Positions 24,694 to 34,057 of a DNA stretch of 64,000 nucleotides are shown one piece after another. The stretch is from assembly GCF_004366075.1 (NCBI RefSeq), contig NZ_SODU01000002.1:1-64000 (forward strand), read 5' to 3'. A program made the position numbers and the translations under genes. A model generated the notes under the pieces. The model saw only the letters and a program-made list of their open reading frames with translations. It had not been told where the DNA came from and ran no database searches. Source of the DNA: Kribbella pratensis. Lineage in GTDB: Bacteria > Actinomycetota > Actinomycetes > Propionibacteriales > Kribbellaceae. The first letter of the stretch is position 1. Each line of letters begins with the position of its first letter.

Positions 24694-25881
24694 CTAGGAC
24701 GGGTTCTCCGCGTGGGTCAGCGTCTCCCACGCGACGAACAGGTTGTTGGAGCCCGCCGGCCGGCGCGACTCGGTCAGGGCCTGGGTGTTCGTCATCGCGA
24801 TCCCGAGGCGGGTGTGCAGTGCGTTGTAGCCGACCTCGGTGATCGGTCCGAGCCCGCGATTGAGCGTGCCCTTGCAGAGCCACGACGGTACCGGCTCCAG
24901 GTTGCGCTCCCACTTGGACTGGAAGCCGAGCGCCTGACGGAGCCGCTCCCCGAACTCGGGGTACATGTCGATGCCCTGGATCCGCGCCGTCTCCAGCACG
25001 TGGGAGATCGACGAGATGCCGTAGCCGGTGTGGGTGAAGTCGCGGCAGGTCTCCTGAGTCAAGCCTGTCACGAAGGTCCCCTGGCCCTGCCAGTAGCTGA
25101 CGATCTTGTCGCGGGTGTTGAGGTTCTGGCTCGGCACGGTCTTCGGCAATGCGCCATCGGACTCCAGATACACGTACGCCGGTACGCGCAGCCGGTAGAG
25201 CGCGATCGCCTTGTCGTAGATCGCCTTGTCCTCGAGGAACACCCCGATGCCCTGTAGTGCCTCGATCATGCTCAACTCCCAGTTCCCGTTGGAGTTCGAG
25301 CCGTTGATGATCTCCGGGACGTAGACATTGCGGAGCATGGTGGCGAAGCGGCCGGAGTTCGGCCAGTTGCCGTACACGTGCTTGATGATCTCCGCGGCCT
25401 TCGGCCACGAGGACGCGGACCAGGCTGTCTGCAGGGGTGCGTTGCTGTTCGTGTGGTCCTGGATGGCCGCGGACCACGCATCCATCAGCTGGATGGACTT
25501 CTGCGCGTACCGGTCGTCGCGAGTCAGGTACCAGAGCAGTGCGTCGGTGTACGCCGCGATGGCGTCCTCACGTTCGTCGGTGCAGCCGTAGTTCGGGTTC
25601 GAGTACGGACCGCACTCCACGACCGCGCGTGGTTTCGGCGTACGGGACAGGGACGCGTACGCGCTGTTCTTGGCCTGATTGAAGGCATCGGTCCACGGCT
25701 GCGCGCCGGCCTGCACCTTGGCCCGGACGAAGTCGAGCTGAGCCTGACTCGACCCGACGCCGGGATGGGTGAACGTCGCAGGTGCGTCGACCGACTGAGA
25801 CGAAGCGGCCGCCGGACCGCTGAGGGTCCCGGCGACCAGCGCGGTGCAGGCGGCGGCCAGGACGAAGGGCATCTTTCGCAT
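24694..25881 (-). CDS. Secreted alginate lyase family protein (PL5-like)
   Basis: The product is 395 residues. The signal peptide (MRKMPFVLAAACTALVAGTL) ends near AAASSQS. The mature protein matches the alpha/alpha-toroid alginate-lyase domain: FVRAKVQAGAQPWTDAFNQA, ALLWYLTRDDRYAQKSIQLM, NGNWELSMIEALQGIGVFLE and TGYGISSISHVLETARIQGI. In characterised relatives this domain cleaves (glucurono)mannuronan or related polyuronates by beta-elimination; the actual substrate here is unproven. It is monocistronic. Upstream are two TTCC-GGAA palindrome words at 25979-26020. Confidence 0.85.
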   Translation of the reverse strand: MRKMPFVLAAACTALVAGTLSGPAAASSQSVDAPATFTHPGVGSSQAQLDFVRAKVQAGAQPWTDAFNQAKNSAYASLSRTPKPRAVVECGPYSNPNYGCTDEREDAIAAYTDALLWYLTRDDRYAQKSIQLMDAWSAAIQDHTNSNAPLQTAWSASSWPKAAEIIKHVYGNWPNSGRFATMLRNVYVPEIINGSNSNGNWELSMIEALQGIGVFLEDKAIYDKAIALYRLRVPAYVYLESDGALPKTVPSQNLNTRDKIVSYWQGQGTFVTGLTQETCRDFTHTGYGISSISHVLETARIQGIDMYPEFGERLRQALGFQSKWERNLEPVPSWLCKGTLNRGLGPITEVGYNALHTRLGIAMTNTQALTESRRPAGSNNLFVAWETLTHAENPS

Positions 25882-25978
25882 GGGCGGTGTCCTGTCTTCG
25901 GGGGCGGTAGGACAGCGGTTTCCACCGCAGTTTCACGACGCCCGACGACCACGGTCAAGACCTCGCCGGTACCGGAAC

Positions 25979-26020
25979 TTCCCTGGAACACAGCGCTCTT
26001 CTGTCCCATTTCCCATGGAA
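25979..26020. promoter_or_regulatory. Paired TTCC/GGAA palindromes upstream of alginate-lyase-like gene
   Basis: TTCCCTGGAA at 25979-25988 and TTCCCATGGAA at 26010-26020 lie in the 159-base gap upstream of the lyase. They could be a regulator's tandem sites. The downstream PPOX stop is at 26041, so only the lyase promoter is here. Confidence 0.35.
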
Positions 26021-26040
26021 CAAAAGGCGTTCCCGTCCCA

Positions 26041-26436
26041 TCAGTGACCGAGTTGGCTGGTGATGCGGTCGACGATCACGCTGGTCGCGAACCGCGCCGT
26101 ACCCGGCGGCTCGACGTCCGACCAGCTGCCGGTGTACTTCCGCGCGATCGCCTGCTCCAGCGCGAACTCCGGATCGGCGACCAGCTCGTCGATCCGGCCG
26201 CGCAGCTCGACGTAGTACGTCGGCCGCGCCGGATCGACGACCACCACCGAGATCGCCGGATTCCGCCGCAGGTTGCGCAGCTTCTGCCGCCCGTCCACCA
26301 GGCTGATGCGGACCCGCTCGCCGTCCCACAGGAACCACAGCGGCGTCACCTGCGGCTCGCCGCGCTTGCCGATCGTCCCCACCAGCGCGATCGCCGTCGA
26401 AGCCAGCAGGTCATGAAACTCGCCAGGAATCTCCAC
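26041..26436 (-). CDS. PPOX-class F420/FMN-dependent pyridoxamine-oxidase-like enzyme
   Basis: The product is 131 residues. It is a split-barrel flavin-binding fold with GKRGEPQVTPLWFLWDGERV, KLRNLRRNPAISVVVVDPAR and YYVELRGRIDEL, typical of the F420-dependent deazaflavin reductase-like PPOX group. It probably binds F420 or FMN and reduces a small substrate. The GTG at 26436 starts 16 bases after the TetR stop. The frame is open further upstream but there it overlaps the TetR gene without any domain. It is co-transcribed with tetR. Confidence 0.85.
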   Translation of the reverse strand: MEIPGEFHDLLASTAIALVGTIGKRGEPQVTPLWFLWDGERVRISLVDGRQKLRNLRRNPAISVVVVDPARPTYYVELRGRIDELVADPEFALEQAIARKYTGSWSDVEPPGTARFATSVIVDRITSQLGH

Positions 26437-26452
26437 GATGGCGAGAATAAGC

Positions 26453-27037
26453 TCAGCTGAGGGCGAGCTCACCCGCCTGGACACCGGCCGCGTCGAGCAG
26501 GGCGGCCGCGGTGGTCGCACCGATGCCGCCGAGCGGCTGCGCACGGACGACCGCACGGGCGGCCGCGCCGTCGAAGATCATCGTGAGCTGGACGGCCAGC
26601 ATGGCCGGATCCTCCGCGCCGGCCTTCACCAGCTCGCGGTGGAAGAAGTCGGTGAGCTGCTGCTTGAAGTGCCGCGCCACCACGGACCCCGGGTGCTCGG
26701 GGTTCTTCAGCTCCACCGCCGTACTCACATAGGGGCAGCCAAGGTAGTTGCCCGCCGCAACCATGGCGTCCTGCCGGTCGAACACGGTGAGGATCCGCTC
26801 CCGCGGCGGGCGGTCGTCCTCGGCCCCCGGGTGCAGCATCGTCTGGTACGCCGGACCGCGGCTGGCCAGGCTCTCCGCGATCAGCTCGTCCTTCGACCGG
26901 AACAGCTGGTACATGGACTTCTTCGACACCCCCGCCGCCTTGCAGAGCGCGTCCACGCCGATGTTGACTCCGTCGCGGTAGAAGAGTTCGCCCGCGGCGT
27001 CCAGCAGCCGCTCACGGGGAGTTGCGGAAGTGCTCAT
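26453..27037 (-). CDS. TetR family transcriptional regulator
   Basis: The product is 194 residues. The N-terminal helix-turn-helix is PRERLLDAAGELFYRDGVNI, DALCKAAGVSKKSMYQLFRS and KDELIAESL. The C-terminal ligand domain is helical. It is divergent from an SDR gene across an 88-base gap holding two AAACCGATCGGTTT-like palindromes, so it most likely represses both its own operon (with the PPOX gene) and the SDR gene. The inducer is unknown, possibly a reactive carbonyl or quinone, given the target enzymes. Confidence 0.95.
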   Translation of the reverse strand: MSTSATPRERLLDAAGELFYRDGVNIGVDALCKAAGVSKKSMYQLFRSKDELIAESLASRGPAYQTMLHPGAEDDRPPRERILTVFDRQDAMVAAGNYLGCPYVSTAVELKNPEHPGSVVARHFKQQLTDFFHRELVKAGAEDPAMLAVQLTMIFDGAAARAVVRAQPLGGIGATTAAALLDAAGVQAGELALS

Positions 27038-27070
27038 GTCATCGAGGGTACCGGCTGGATTTGAAATCAG

Positions 27071-27084
27071 AAACCGATCGGTTT
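27071..27084. promoter_or_regulatory. TetR operator copy 1
   Basis: AAACCGATCGGTTT is a perfect 14-base palindrome in the divergent tetR/SDR gap. Its centre is 24 bp from a second copy. Confidence 0.8.
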
Positions 27085-27092
27085 ACTGTGCT

Positions 27093-27110
27093 GGAAACAG
27101 ATCGGTTTCC
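27093..27110. promoter_or_regulatory. TetR operator copy 2
   Basis: GGAAACAGATCGGTTTCC is a near-palindrome with one mismatched pair (A/G), sharing the GATCGGTTT half with copy 1. It ends 3 bases before the AAGGAG box of the SDR gene, so bound regulator would block its transcription. Confidence 0.8.
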
Positions 27111-27125
27111 ATGAAGGAGTTCCAG

Positions 27126-27827
27126 ATGACCACACTCGAAGGCGCCGTCGTCCTCGTCACCGGCGGGCAGCGCGGGATCGGCAAGGCGATCGTCGACGAC
27201 CTGCTCACCCGCGGCGCGGCCAAGGTCTACGCGACCGCCCGTGATCCCCGCCCGAGCACCGACCCACGCGTCGTACCGCTGCCGCTCGAGGTCACCGACC
27301 AGGCCTCGATCGACGCGCTGGCCGCAGCCGCACCGGACGTCACGGTGCTGATCAACAACGCCGGCGCGAGCTCGCCGGACACCTACCTCGACGCCCCGAT
27401 CGAGGACGTCCGCGCGGTCTTCGAGGCGAACTTCTTCGGTCCGCTCCAGCTCACCCGGGCGTTCGTCCCGATCATCGAGCGCAACGGCGGCGGCCACCTC
27501 CTGAACGCCCACTCGGCCCTGTCCTGGGTCGCCCGGCACGGCGCGTACTCCGCGACGAAGGCGGCGTTCTGGCTGCAGACCAACGCGATCCGGCTCGAGC
27601 TGCTGAACCGCGGCATCGGCGTCACCGGCCTGCACATGGGGTACGTCGACACCGACATGGTGACCGCTGTGACCGCACCGAAGTCCCGCCCCGAGGACAT
27701 CGCCAAGCAAGCCCTCGACGGCATCGAGTCCGGCGCGTACGAGGTTCTCGCCGACGACACCGCCCGCGGCGCGAAGGCCGCCACGGCCCTCGACCTGACC
27801 GCCGTCTATCCCGAGCTAGCCGGCTGA
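27126..27827 (+). CDS. Short-chain dehydrogenase/reductase (SDR)
   Basis: The product is 233 residues. The NAD(P)-binding motif is TGGQRGIG (12-19), NNAG is at 77-80, and the catalytic Tyr141-x-x-x-Lys145 is in HGAYSATK. Classical SDRs oxidise or reduce alcohols and carbonyls; the substrate is unknown. The ATG at 27126 has AAGGAG 7 bases upstream. It is under probable control of the divergent TetR repressor, and its 3' end overlaps the convergent DJ-1/PfpI gene by 12 bases. Confidence 0.95.
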   Translation: MTTLEGAVVLVTGGQRGIGKAIVDDLLTRGAAKVYATARDPRPSTDPRVVPLPLEVTDQASIDALAAAAPDVTVLINNAGASSPDTYLDAPIEDVRAVFEANFFGPLQLTRAFVPIIERNGGGHLLNAHSALSWVARHGAYSATKAAFWLQTNAIRLELLNRGIGVTGLHMGYVDTDMVTAVTAPKSRPEDIAKQALDGIESGAYEVLADDTARGAKAATALDLTAVYPELAG

Positions 27828-28412
27828 CACGTGGACGTCGCGGTCGCGGGTGTACTCCATGGCACCCGCGATCCCGTCGGCCACATCGGCGCCGAGTTCG
27901 CGCTCGACGACGTACAGCGCCAGATCGATCCCCGCGGTGATGCCGCCGGCGGTGACCAGCGTGCCGTCGTCGACGACGCGGTTGGTCTTCAGTTCGGCGC
28001 CGAACGCCTCCAGTTCGGCCCACGCGCCACGGTTCGTCGTCGCCGCTCGACCCTTCACCAGGCCGGCCTCCGCGAGCAGCATCGAGCCGGTGCAGACCGA
28101 AGCGATCCACTGCAGCGACGGCGCCAGCTCGGCGATCCGCGCCGGCATCACGCCCCGACGTGCCTCGGCCCACGCGCCCTTCTCGGCGCGATTCATCCAG
28201 CCGCCCCCCGGAACGAACAGCGCCTCCGGCTGCCCGAGACCCTCAGGCGCCTTGAACTGCAGCCCGTGCAGCCCGGTCACCTCGGCCGGACCGTCCAGCC
28301 CCACCAGCGCCATCTCGAACCCGGGCCGCCGCGACGCGTGACTCCACACCTCGAACGGCCCCATCACGTCCATCTCGTCCACACCGTCGAACACCAGAAC
28401 CTCGATCCGCAT
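27816..28412 (-). CDS. DJ-1/PfpI family (GATase1-like) protein
   Basis: The product is 198 residues. The nucleophile elbow Cys is in LQWIASVCTGSMLLAEAGLV, followed by KGRAATTNRGAW. The N-terminus MRIEVLVFDGVDEMDVMGPF is typical of the isonitrile-hydratase/GlxA amidase-like subgroup, but there is no AraC DNA-binding domain. Possible activities include isonitrile hydratase or deglycase. It overlaps the SDR 3' end on the opposite strand. Confidence 0.9.
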   Translation of the reverse strand: MRIEVLVFDGVDEMDVMGPFEVWSHASRRPGFEMALVGLDGPAEVTGLHGLQFKAPEGLGQPEALFVPGGGWMNRAEKGAWAEARRGVMPARIAELAPSLQWIASVCTGSMLLAEAGLVKGRAATTNRGAWAELEAFGAELKTNRVVDDGTLVTAGGITAGIDLALYVVERELGADVADGIAGAMEYTRDRDVHVSAG

Positions 28413-28588
28413 ACCTCAACCCAACCGGAGGGCGCGGAGGGGAGCCAGTGGCCACGAGGCCGGTGTTCGCAAGGTTCTGGCCAACCTCTCGGCGCAGGGT
28501 TGGCACCGCTGAGCGCTTGCCGCTCGCACTTGGGGTGATCGGACCGCTACATGTGGAGAAGACACCCCCGCCGCCCCGGAGGTCCACA

Positions 28589-30586
28589 GTGAGACGTCCT
28601 GCCGCTGTTGTCCTGACTCTGCTCGCCGCATCCCTTGTCATCGTTCCGACACCCGCTGGTGCAGCCACTGCGTGTGATGCCGCAGCCGCCGGGTTCACAC
28701 CCGTCCTGCAACTGGATCTGCCCGAACAGGCCAACTACCTGAACACGACCCCGCCCTACAGCCTCGATCGGACTGCGGAGATCGGGTCCAACTTCGACCG
28801 TGTCGGCTACTGCCTGGAACTCGACGGCCAGTGGGTATGGACCGCGATGGAACCGTTCAGCACGGATGCCCGCCGGATCGGCCTGCCGACCCGGCCGGGC
28901 GAGATCGTGCGCCAACGCGTCGGCGACCTCGAGGTGCGGTCCAATGTGCCCGGCGTGACCGAAGGCACGGGTCAGTCCGGCTACCTGGAGATGTGGCCGA
29001 ACCAGTACGCGAAGACGGCGAGTGCCCAAGTGGCGAACGCGTCGGCGACTTCGTACGACGCCGACGACAGCCCGACCACGCCCCTCGGTTACGGCTCGTT
29101 CCAGGTCTCGCAGGTTGGGCCGACGCGGCCGTCGACCGTGCCCGCGAAGCCGGTGCTCGCGATCAACACCTTCACCCAGTCGGACACCAGTCTGCTGTCG
29201 CTCGGCATCGGCGCGAGGCCCACTGCCGATCCGGACTGGACATTCGCCGGCAACGCAGCGCAGTACACCCAGCGTCGGCTGACGGCGTACGTGCGCACCT
29301 CGATCGTCACACTGACCGAGTCGCCTCAGGACCGTCAGTTGGTGCCGCGTGACAGCAAGGGTGGCGCGACGGTGCCTGTGGCGGGTCGCATGACGGATCC
29401 ACGGGTCAAGAGCGTGCAGTTGGTGGTGACCAGCAACGGCAAGACGGACCTCTACACCTCGGCGTCGAGGCAGTTCCGGTTCACGCCGCGGATCCGTGCT
29501 GGGTTGCGCGAGTACACGTTCGAGCTGCGGGCGCTCGGCCGGGTGGTGGCTCGCCGCGAGGGCATCGTGTCCGGTGATGCGTACGTCGTCCAAGGGCAGT
29601 CCAATGCGGAAGCGTCGATGTACAACGGCGCCGCGAGTGGCGAGGAATCGCCGTACCTGCGCAGTTTCGGCAGTCCGGTCTCCGATCCGACGATCTCCGC
29701 CGCGGACCGCGTGTGGGGCTACGCGACCGGCGACGTGTCCCGGCAGTCCGGCTCGGTCGGGCAGTGGGCGATCCGGATGGGCAGGCAGCTCGTCGACAAG
29801 TACAAGGTCCCGATCGCACTCGTCAACGGCGCGCACGGCGGTCAGCCGATCAGCTTCTTCCAGCGCAACGACGCGAACCCTGACGACATCGCCACCAACT
29901 ACGGCCGGCTTCGGCAGCGCCTGACGGCCGCAGGCGTCATCGGGCAGCTCCGCGGCGTTCTCTGGTACCAGGGCGAGTCCGACAACGACAACGCGGCCGT
30001 GCACGTCAGCGGCTTCACATCACTCTTGCAGGACTGGCGCTCCGACTTCGGCACGACACCGAAGTACTACGTCTACCAAGTCCGTACGTCGCCCTGCGGG
30101 AACTCGACCAGCACGAGTCTCCGCGAGGCACAGCGTGAGATGGGTGACACGCTCGGCGTCACCGTGCTGTCGACCACCGGGCTGTCCGGTCACGACGGCT
30201 GCCACTACGCGTACGCCGGTGGATACCGCGACATGGGTGACCATACGTACGCCGTACTGGCTCGCGACCTGTACGGCGGACCGTCCGCCGGCGTGGCTCC
30301 GCCGAACCCGCGCAGTGTCACGGTCAGTGGCTCACAGCTCACGGTCCAGCTGCGATCAACCGATCCGCTCACCGTGGAGGAAGGTGTTGCCGCTGACTTC
30401 CGAGTGGATGGCGCTGCGGTCACAGTGACATCTGTCGCGTACCAGCCGGGCAAGCTGGTGCTGCAGCTGTCCGGTCCGCCAACCGGAGCGACTGCCCTCA
30501 CCTATCAGGCTCATCTGCGTGCGGGCCCGTGGATCACGAACACCATCGGAACGGGTCTACTGACCTTCACCCTGCCGATCAGCTGA
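28589..30586 (+). CDS. Secreted SGNH-hydrolase (sialate O-acetylesterase / CE6-like) protein
   Basis: The product is 665 residues. The signal peptide is RRPAAVVLTLLAASLVIVPT, with cleavage after GAA. A beta-rich N-terminal part runs to about 330. The SGNH esterase domain follows: block I YVVQGQSNAEASMYNG, an ALVNGAHGGQPIS block, GVLWYQGESDNDN, and a catalytic histidine candidate in YRDMGDHTY. A C-terminal Ig-like domain resembles the tail seen in carbohydrate esterases. It probably removes O-acetyl groups from secreted glycans. The GTG at 28589 has GGAGGT 6 bases upstream; open frame before it lacks a signal peptide. Confidence 0.88.
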   Translation: MRRPAAVVLTLLAASLVIVPTPAGAATACDAAAAGFTPVLQLDLPEQANYLNTTPPYSLDRTAEIGSNFDRVGYCLELDGQWVWTAMEPFSTDARRIGLPTRPGEIVRQRVGDLEVRSNVPGVTEGTGQSGYLEMWPNQYAKTASAQVANASATSYDADDSPTTPLGYGSFQVSQVGPTRPSTVPAKPVLAINTFTQSDTSLLSLGIGARPTADPDWTFAGNAAQYTQRRLTAYVRTSIVTLTESPQDRQLVPRDSKGGATVPVAGRMTDPRVKSVQLVVTSNGKTDLYTSASRQFRFTPRIRAGLREYTFELRALGRVVARREGIVSGDAYVVQGQSNAEASMYNGAASGEESPYLRSFGSPVSDPTISAADRVWGYATGDVSRQSGSVGQWAIRMGRQLVDKYKVPIALVNGAHGGQPISFFQRNDANPDDIATNYGRLRQRLTAAGVIGQLRGVLWYQGESDNDNAAVHVSGFTSLLQDWRSDFGTTPKYYVYQVRTSPCGNSTSTSLREAQREMGDTLGVTVLSTTGLSGHDGCHYAYAGGYRDMGDHTYAVLARDLYGGPSAGVAPPNPRSVTVSGSQLTVQLRSTDPLTVEEGVAADFRVDGAAVTVTSVAYQPGKLVLQLSGPPTGATALTYQAHLRAGPWITNTIGTGLLTFTLPIS

Positions 30587-30595
30587 CCTCAGCGA

Positions 30596-30623
30596 AAGGG
30601 CGGCCGGTGCACCGGCCGCCCTT
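30596..30623. terminator. Perfect 28-base palindromic terminator
   Basis: AAGGGCGGCCGGTG followed immediately by its exact reverse complement forms a 14-bp stem 9 bases after the esterase stop. It should also work as a strong hairpin on either strand. The kinase gene starts 28 bases downstream. Confidence 0.9.
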
Positions 30624-30651
30624 GGTCTGATGTCGACGTACCGTAGAAGGC

Positions 30652-32487
30652 ATGTCAGTGACAGGGGGGCCGCCTTCCACCCACGAAGAGGAGGTGGAAG
30701 AGCGGGTCGGGCCGTACCGGCTGATCCGACGGCTCGGACAGGGTGGCATGGGTGTCGTCTACCTGGCCGAGGGACCCGAACACCAAGAGGTGGCGCTGAA
30801 GGTACTGCGCTCGCACGTGGCGCACGACCCGATCGCACGGGCCCGGTTGCAGCGCGAAGCGACCACACTGCAGAAGGTGAACCACCCTGGCGTGGCAGGC
30901 ATCCTCGACCACGATCTGGAGGGTGAGCGGCCGTACCTGGTGACCCGCTTCGTTCCTGGTCGCCCGCTGGACGAACAGGTGGACGAGCGTGGACCGCTGA
31001 CCCCGCGCAAGTGGCTCCCACTGGCCGGCTGCCTCGCCGAATCGCTCCAGGCGATCCACGCGGCCGGAGTGATCCACCGCGACCTCAAGCCCGGCAACGT
31101 GATGATGTGCAACGGCAAGCCGGTGATGATCGACTTCGGCATCGCCCAGGCCGCCGACGACCTGCGGCTCACTCAGACCGGTCTGGTGATCGGTACGCCG
31201 GGCTACCTGGCACCTGAGCTCATCGAAGGCGAGATGGTGTCGCAGTCTGCGGACTGGTGGGGCTGGGCGGCCACTGCTGCGTTCGCCGCGACCGGACGCC
31301 GGCCGTTCGGCAAGGGGCCGTTCGAGGCGGTCCTGGCCCGGGTGCACTCGGGACAGGCCGACCTGGAAGGGCTGGACCCGCGGCTGAAGTCACTGCTCGC
31401 CGCAGCGCTCTCACCGAACAAGGCCGACCGGCCGACGCAGGAAGAGATCATGACCGGCCTCAGCCGGTACGCCGAGGGTCGCGACGCGCTCCCGCCACGT
31501 GAGGCTCAGACCGTGGCCGCCGTACCGCCGACCAAGTTGGTGACGCGGCTCATGCCGACGGAGGGGCCCGCGGTCGAGGAGCCGACAGGCCCGACGCCGA
31601 CCGAGGTGGCGCAACTGGTTCCGCCGGTGATTCCGCCGCTGTCCGCGTTCACCCCGATCCGGGACAAGATCCGCGACGCTGCCGCGAAGAAGCCAGTTGC
31701 TGAGGCACCTCCGGCGCAGCCTTACGATCCGTATGCGCCCTATCAGAGTGCGCCGCCGTACCAGAGTGGTCCGCCGGTGCCCTACCAGCAGCCTGCTCAA
31801 CCGGTGCCTGTCCAGCCGGCCCAAGCGGTCAAAGCTCCACCGACTGGTCGGCGTACTGCGATCATCGTCGGCTGCATGCTCGCGCTCACCGGCCTGGTCG
31901 CTCTGACTCCGGGCTTCGGCACAGTTGTGGCCATCCTGCTGCTGGTGCTTGCCCGGACGGTCGATCGCTCGAGTACGGCGCTCATGCGGCGCCGTCAGAT
32001 CCGTGGCCGGTCCGGGAAGTCGGACGGCCTTGTCGCGCTGGCCGCCAGCCCGGTACAGCTCGCCACGGCAGCCCTGATCACGCTGCCGTGCCTGATCCTG
32101 CCGCTGCTCACGGCGGTTGTTGTCGGCGGCATCGTCACCGGCGTCGCCGCCTCGGCGTACGGGCTCGAGTGGGAGCCGCTGTCGGCCGTCGGCTTCGGTA
32201 CGGCGGCGTTGACCGCCCTGTTCTGTTGCTGGTGGGGTCCTGGCGGCAGCTCACTGCGCCGCGGTGCGCACATCACGGCACGCAACACGTTCCGGGCGCA
32301 CTGGTTCTCCGGCCTGATTGCCGTCGTACTGCTGGCGATCGGCGGCCTGACGTTCTACCTGGCCACGCAGGGCGAGGGCGCCGGCTGGGCGCGGAGCCCG
32401 ATCCAGACGCCGAACATCGAACGTCCGACCCTCGGCGACCTGCGCAACGCCCCGTTCATCCGGGACCTCCCCATCATCGGCAACTGA
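30652..32487 (+). CDS. Membrane-anchored serine/threonine protein kinase
   Basis: The product is 611 residues. The kinase domain (about 20-270) has the Gly loop LGQGGMGVVYLA, Lys50, HRDLKPGN (142-149), DFG (161-163) and GTPGYLAPELIEG, so it looks catalytically competent. A Pro/Gln/Tyr-rich linker (about 335-395, YDPYAPYQSAPPYQ) follows. About four hydrophobic helices then occupy 400-570. A short tail at the end reads PIQTPNIERPTLGDL. Unlike PknB there is no PASTA domain; the multi-helix C-terminus is unusual. The target is unknown. The ATG at 30652 follows a terminator. Confidence 0.95.
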   Translation: MSVTGGPPSTHEEEVEERVGPYRLIRRLGQGGMGVVYLAEGPEHQEVALKVLRSHVAHDPIARARLQREATTLQKVNHPGVAGILDHDLEGERPYLVTRFVPGRPLDEQVDERGPLTPRKWLPLAGCLAESLQAIHAAGVIHRDLKPGNVMMCNGKPVMIDFGIAQAADDLRLTQTGLVIGTPGYLAPELIEGEMVSQSADWWGWAATAAFAATGRRPFGKGPFEAVLARVHSGQADLEGLDPRLKSLLAAALSPNKADRPTQEEIMTGLSRYAEGRDALPPREAQTVAAVPPTKLVTRLMPTEGPAVEEPTGPTPTEVAQLVPPVIPPLSAFTPIRDKIRDAAAKKPVAEAPPAQPYDPYAPYQSAPPYQSGPPVPYQQPAQPVPVQPAQAVKAPPTGRRTAIIVGCMLALTGLVALTPGFGTVVAILLLVLARTVDRSSTALMRRRQIRGRSGKSDGLVALAASPVQLATAALITLPCLILPLLTAVVVGGIVTGVAASAYGLEWEPLSAVGFGTAALTALFCCWWGPGGSSLRRGAHITARNTFRAHWFSGLIAVVLLAIGGLTFYLATQGEGAGWARSPIQTPNIERPTLGDLRNAPFIRDLPIIGN

Positions 32488-32508
32488 CGGGGAGGTCCTC
32501 GGCTCGTC

Positions 32509-33789
32509 TCAGAGCTGGACGATCTGGCTGCGCTCCGGACCCACGCCGATGGCGGAGATGCGGGCGCCGCTGAGCGACTCGACCGCGCGGACGTAGGTCT
32601 GCGCTTGTTTCGGCAGGTCGTCGAACGCGCGGCAGCCGGTGATGTCGTCGGACCAGCCGTCGAACTCCTCGTAGACCGGGACCGCGTGGTGGAAGTCGGT
32701 CTGGGTCATCGGCATCTCGTCGTGCCGGACGCCGTTCACGTCGTACGCGACGCACACCGGGATCCGCTCGCGACCGGTGAGGGTGTCGAGCTTGGTGAGG
32801 ACGAAGTCGGAGACACCGTTCACGCGGGCGGCGTACCGGGCGATGACGGAGTCGTACCAGCCGCAGCGCCGCGGACGGCCCGTGGTGACGCCGAACTCGG
32901 CGCCCTGGGTCCGCAGCCATTCGCCGTCCGCGTCGAGCAGCTCGGTCGGGAACGGCCCCTCGCCGACGCGGGTGGTGTACGCCTTCACGACGGCCATCAC
33001 GCGGTCGATCCGGGTCGGCGGGATGCCGGTGCCGGTGCAGGCGCCCGCGGAGATCGCGTTCGAGCTGGTGACGAACGGGTAGGTGCCGTGGTCGACATCG
33101 AGGAGCGTGGCCTGACCGGCCTCCATCAGCACGGTCTTGCCGTCGTCGAGCGCCTTGTTCAGCAGCAGGCTCGTGTCGGCGACCATCGGCCGCAGGCGGT
33201 CGGCGTACGCGAGCAGCTCGTCGAGGACCTCGCGGATCTCGACGGCGCGCCGGTTGTACACCTTCACCAGCAGCTGGTTCTTCTGCTCCAGCGCACCGGT
33301 GACCTTCTGCTCGAGGATCTTCTCGTCGTACAGGTCCTGGATCCGGATCCCGATCCGGTTCATCTTGTCGGCGTACGTCGGACCGATGCCACGGCCCGTC
33401 GTACCGATCCGGCGGCTGCCGAGGAACCGCTCGGTGACCTTGTCGAGAGTCCGGTTGTACGGCGGGATCACGTGTGCGCTCGCACTGACCACCAGCCGGG
33501 ATGTGTCCACTCCGCGCGCCTGCAGCGCGTCGAGCTCCTCGAACAGCACGCTGAGGTCGACCACGACCCCGTTGCCGATCACCGGGGTGACACCCGGTGT
33601 GAGGATGCCGCTCGGGAGCAGGTGCAGCGCGTACTTCTCGGACCCGATCACGACCGTGTGGCCGGCGTTGTTACCGCCGTTGAACTTCACCACGTAGTCG
33701 ATGACCTCGCCCGTGTTGCCGAGCAGATCGGTCGCCTTGCCTTTGCCCTCATCGCCCCACTGGGCGCCGACGAGCACGATTGCGGGCAT
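32509..33789 (-). CDS. purA: Adenylosuccinate synthetase
   Basis: This 426-residue enzyme forms adenylosuccinate from IMP, aspartate and GTP, the first committed step to AMP. It begins [20 protein letters not shown] (GTP/IMP-binding loop). Also visible are [23 protein letters not shown], the signature [20 protein letters not shown] and the C-terminal [18 protein letters not shown]. Length equals the family norm. AGGAGGG lies 6 bases upstream of the ATG at 33789. It stands alone, as is common in actinobacteria. Confidence 0.98.
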   Translation of the reverse strand: MPAIVLVGAQWGDEGKGKATDLLGNTGEVIDYVVKFNGGNNAGHTVVIGSEKYALHLLPSGILTPGVTPVIGNGVVVDLSVLFEELDALQARGVDTSRLVVSASAHVIPPYNRTLDKVTERFLGSRRIGTTGRGIGPTYADKMNRIGIRIQDLYDEKILEQKVTGALEQKNQLLVKVYNRRAVEIREVLDELLAYADRLRPMVADTSLLLNKALDDGKTVLMEAGQATLLDVDHGTYPFVTSSNAISAGACTGTGIPPTRIDRVMAVVKAYTTRVGEGPFPTELLDADGEWLRTQGAEFGVTTGRPRRCGWYDSVIARYAARVNGVSDFVLTKLDTLTGRERIPVCVAYDVNGVRHDEMPMTQTDFHHAVPVYEEFDGWSDDITGCRAFDDLPKQAQTYVRAVESLSGARISAIGVGPERSQIVQL

Positions 33790-33999
33790 CTCAGCCCTCC
33801 TGTGCTTTGAAACGGTGAAGCCCGGAGACGTTCACCGGACATTCATCCGGCAACGCATCCAGGCTCTTGCGACCAAAGCCTACCGGACCGGAGCTCACTC
33901 GTTACGGGCTTGTCCACAACCCTCCAGCGACCGTTTCAAGTCACTGTTTCATCAGGTGACGGGTTGCCAATTTCCGTGATCGCGTGCACACTCTTAGTC

Positions 34000-34045
34000 A
34001 GCGGCCCGCCGAAACTGCCGCAGGGGACGGTTCCGGCGGGCCGCT
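34000..34045 (-). terminator. Hairpin terminator downstream of VOC gene
   Basis: AGCGGCCCGCC (34000-34010) pairs with GGCGGGCCGCT (34035-34045) across a 24-base loop. It lies just after the VOC stop at 34058 on the minus strand. On the plus strand it is followed by TTCCTCTTTT. The 268-base gap to purA holds nothing else I recognise beyond purA's upstream region. Confidence 0.7.
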
Positions 34046-34057
34046 TCCTCTTTTCGG

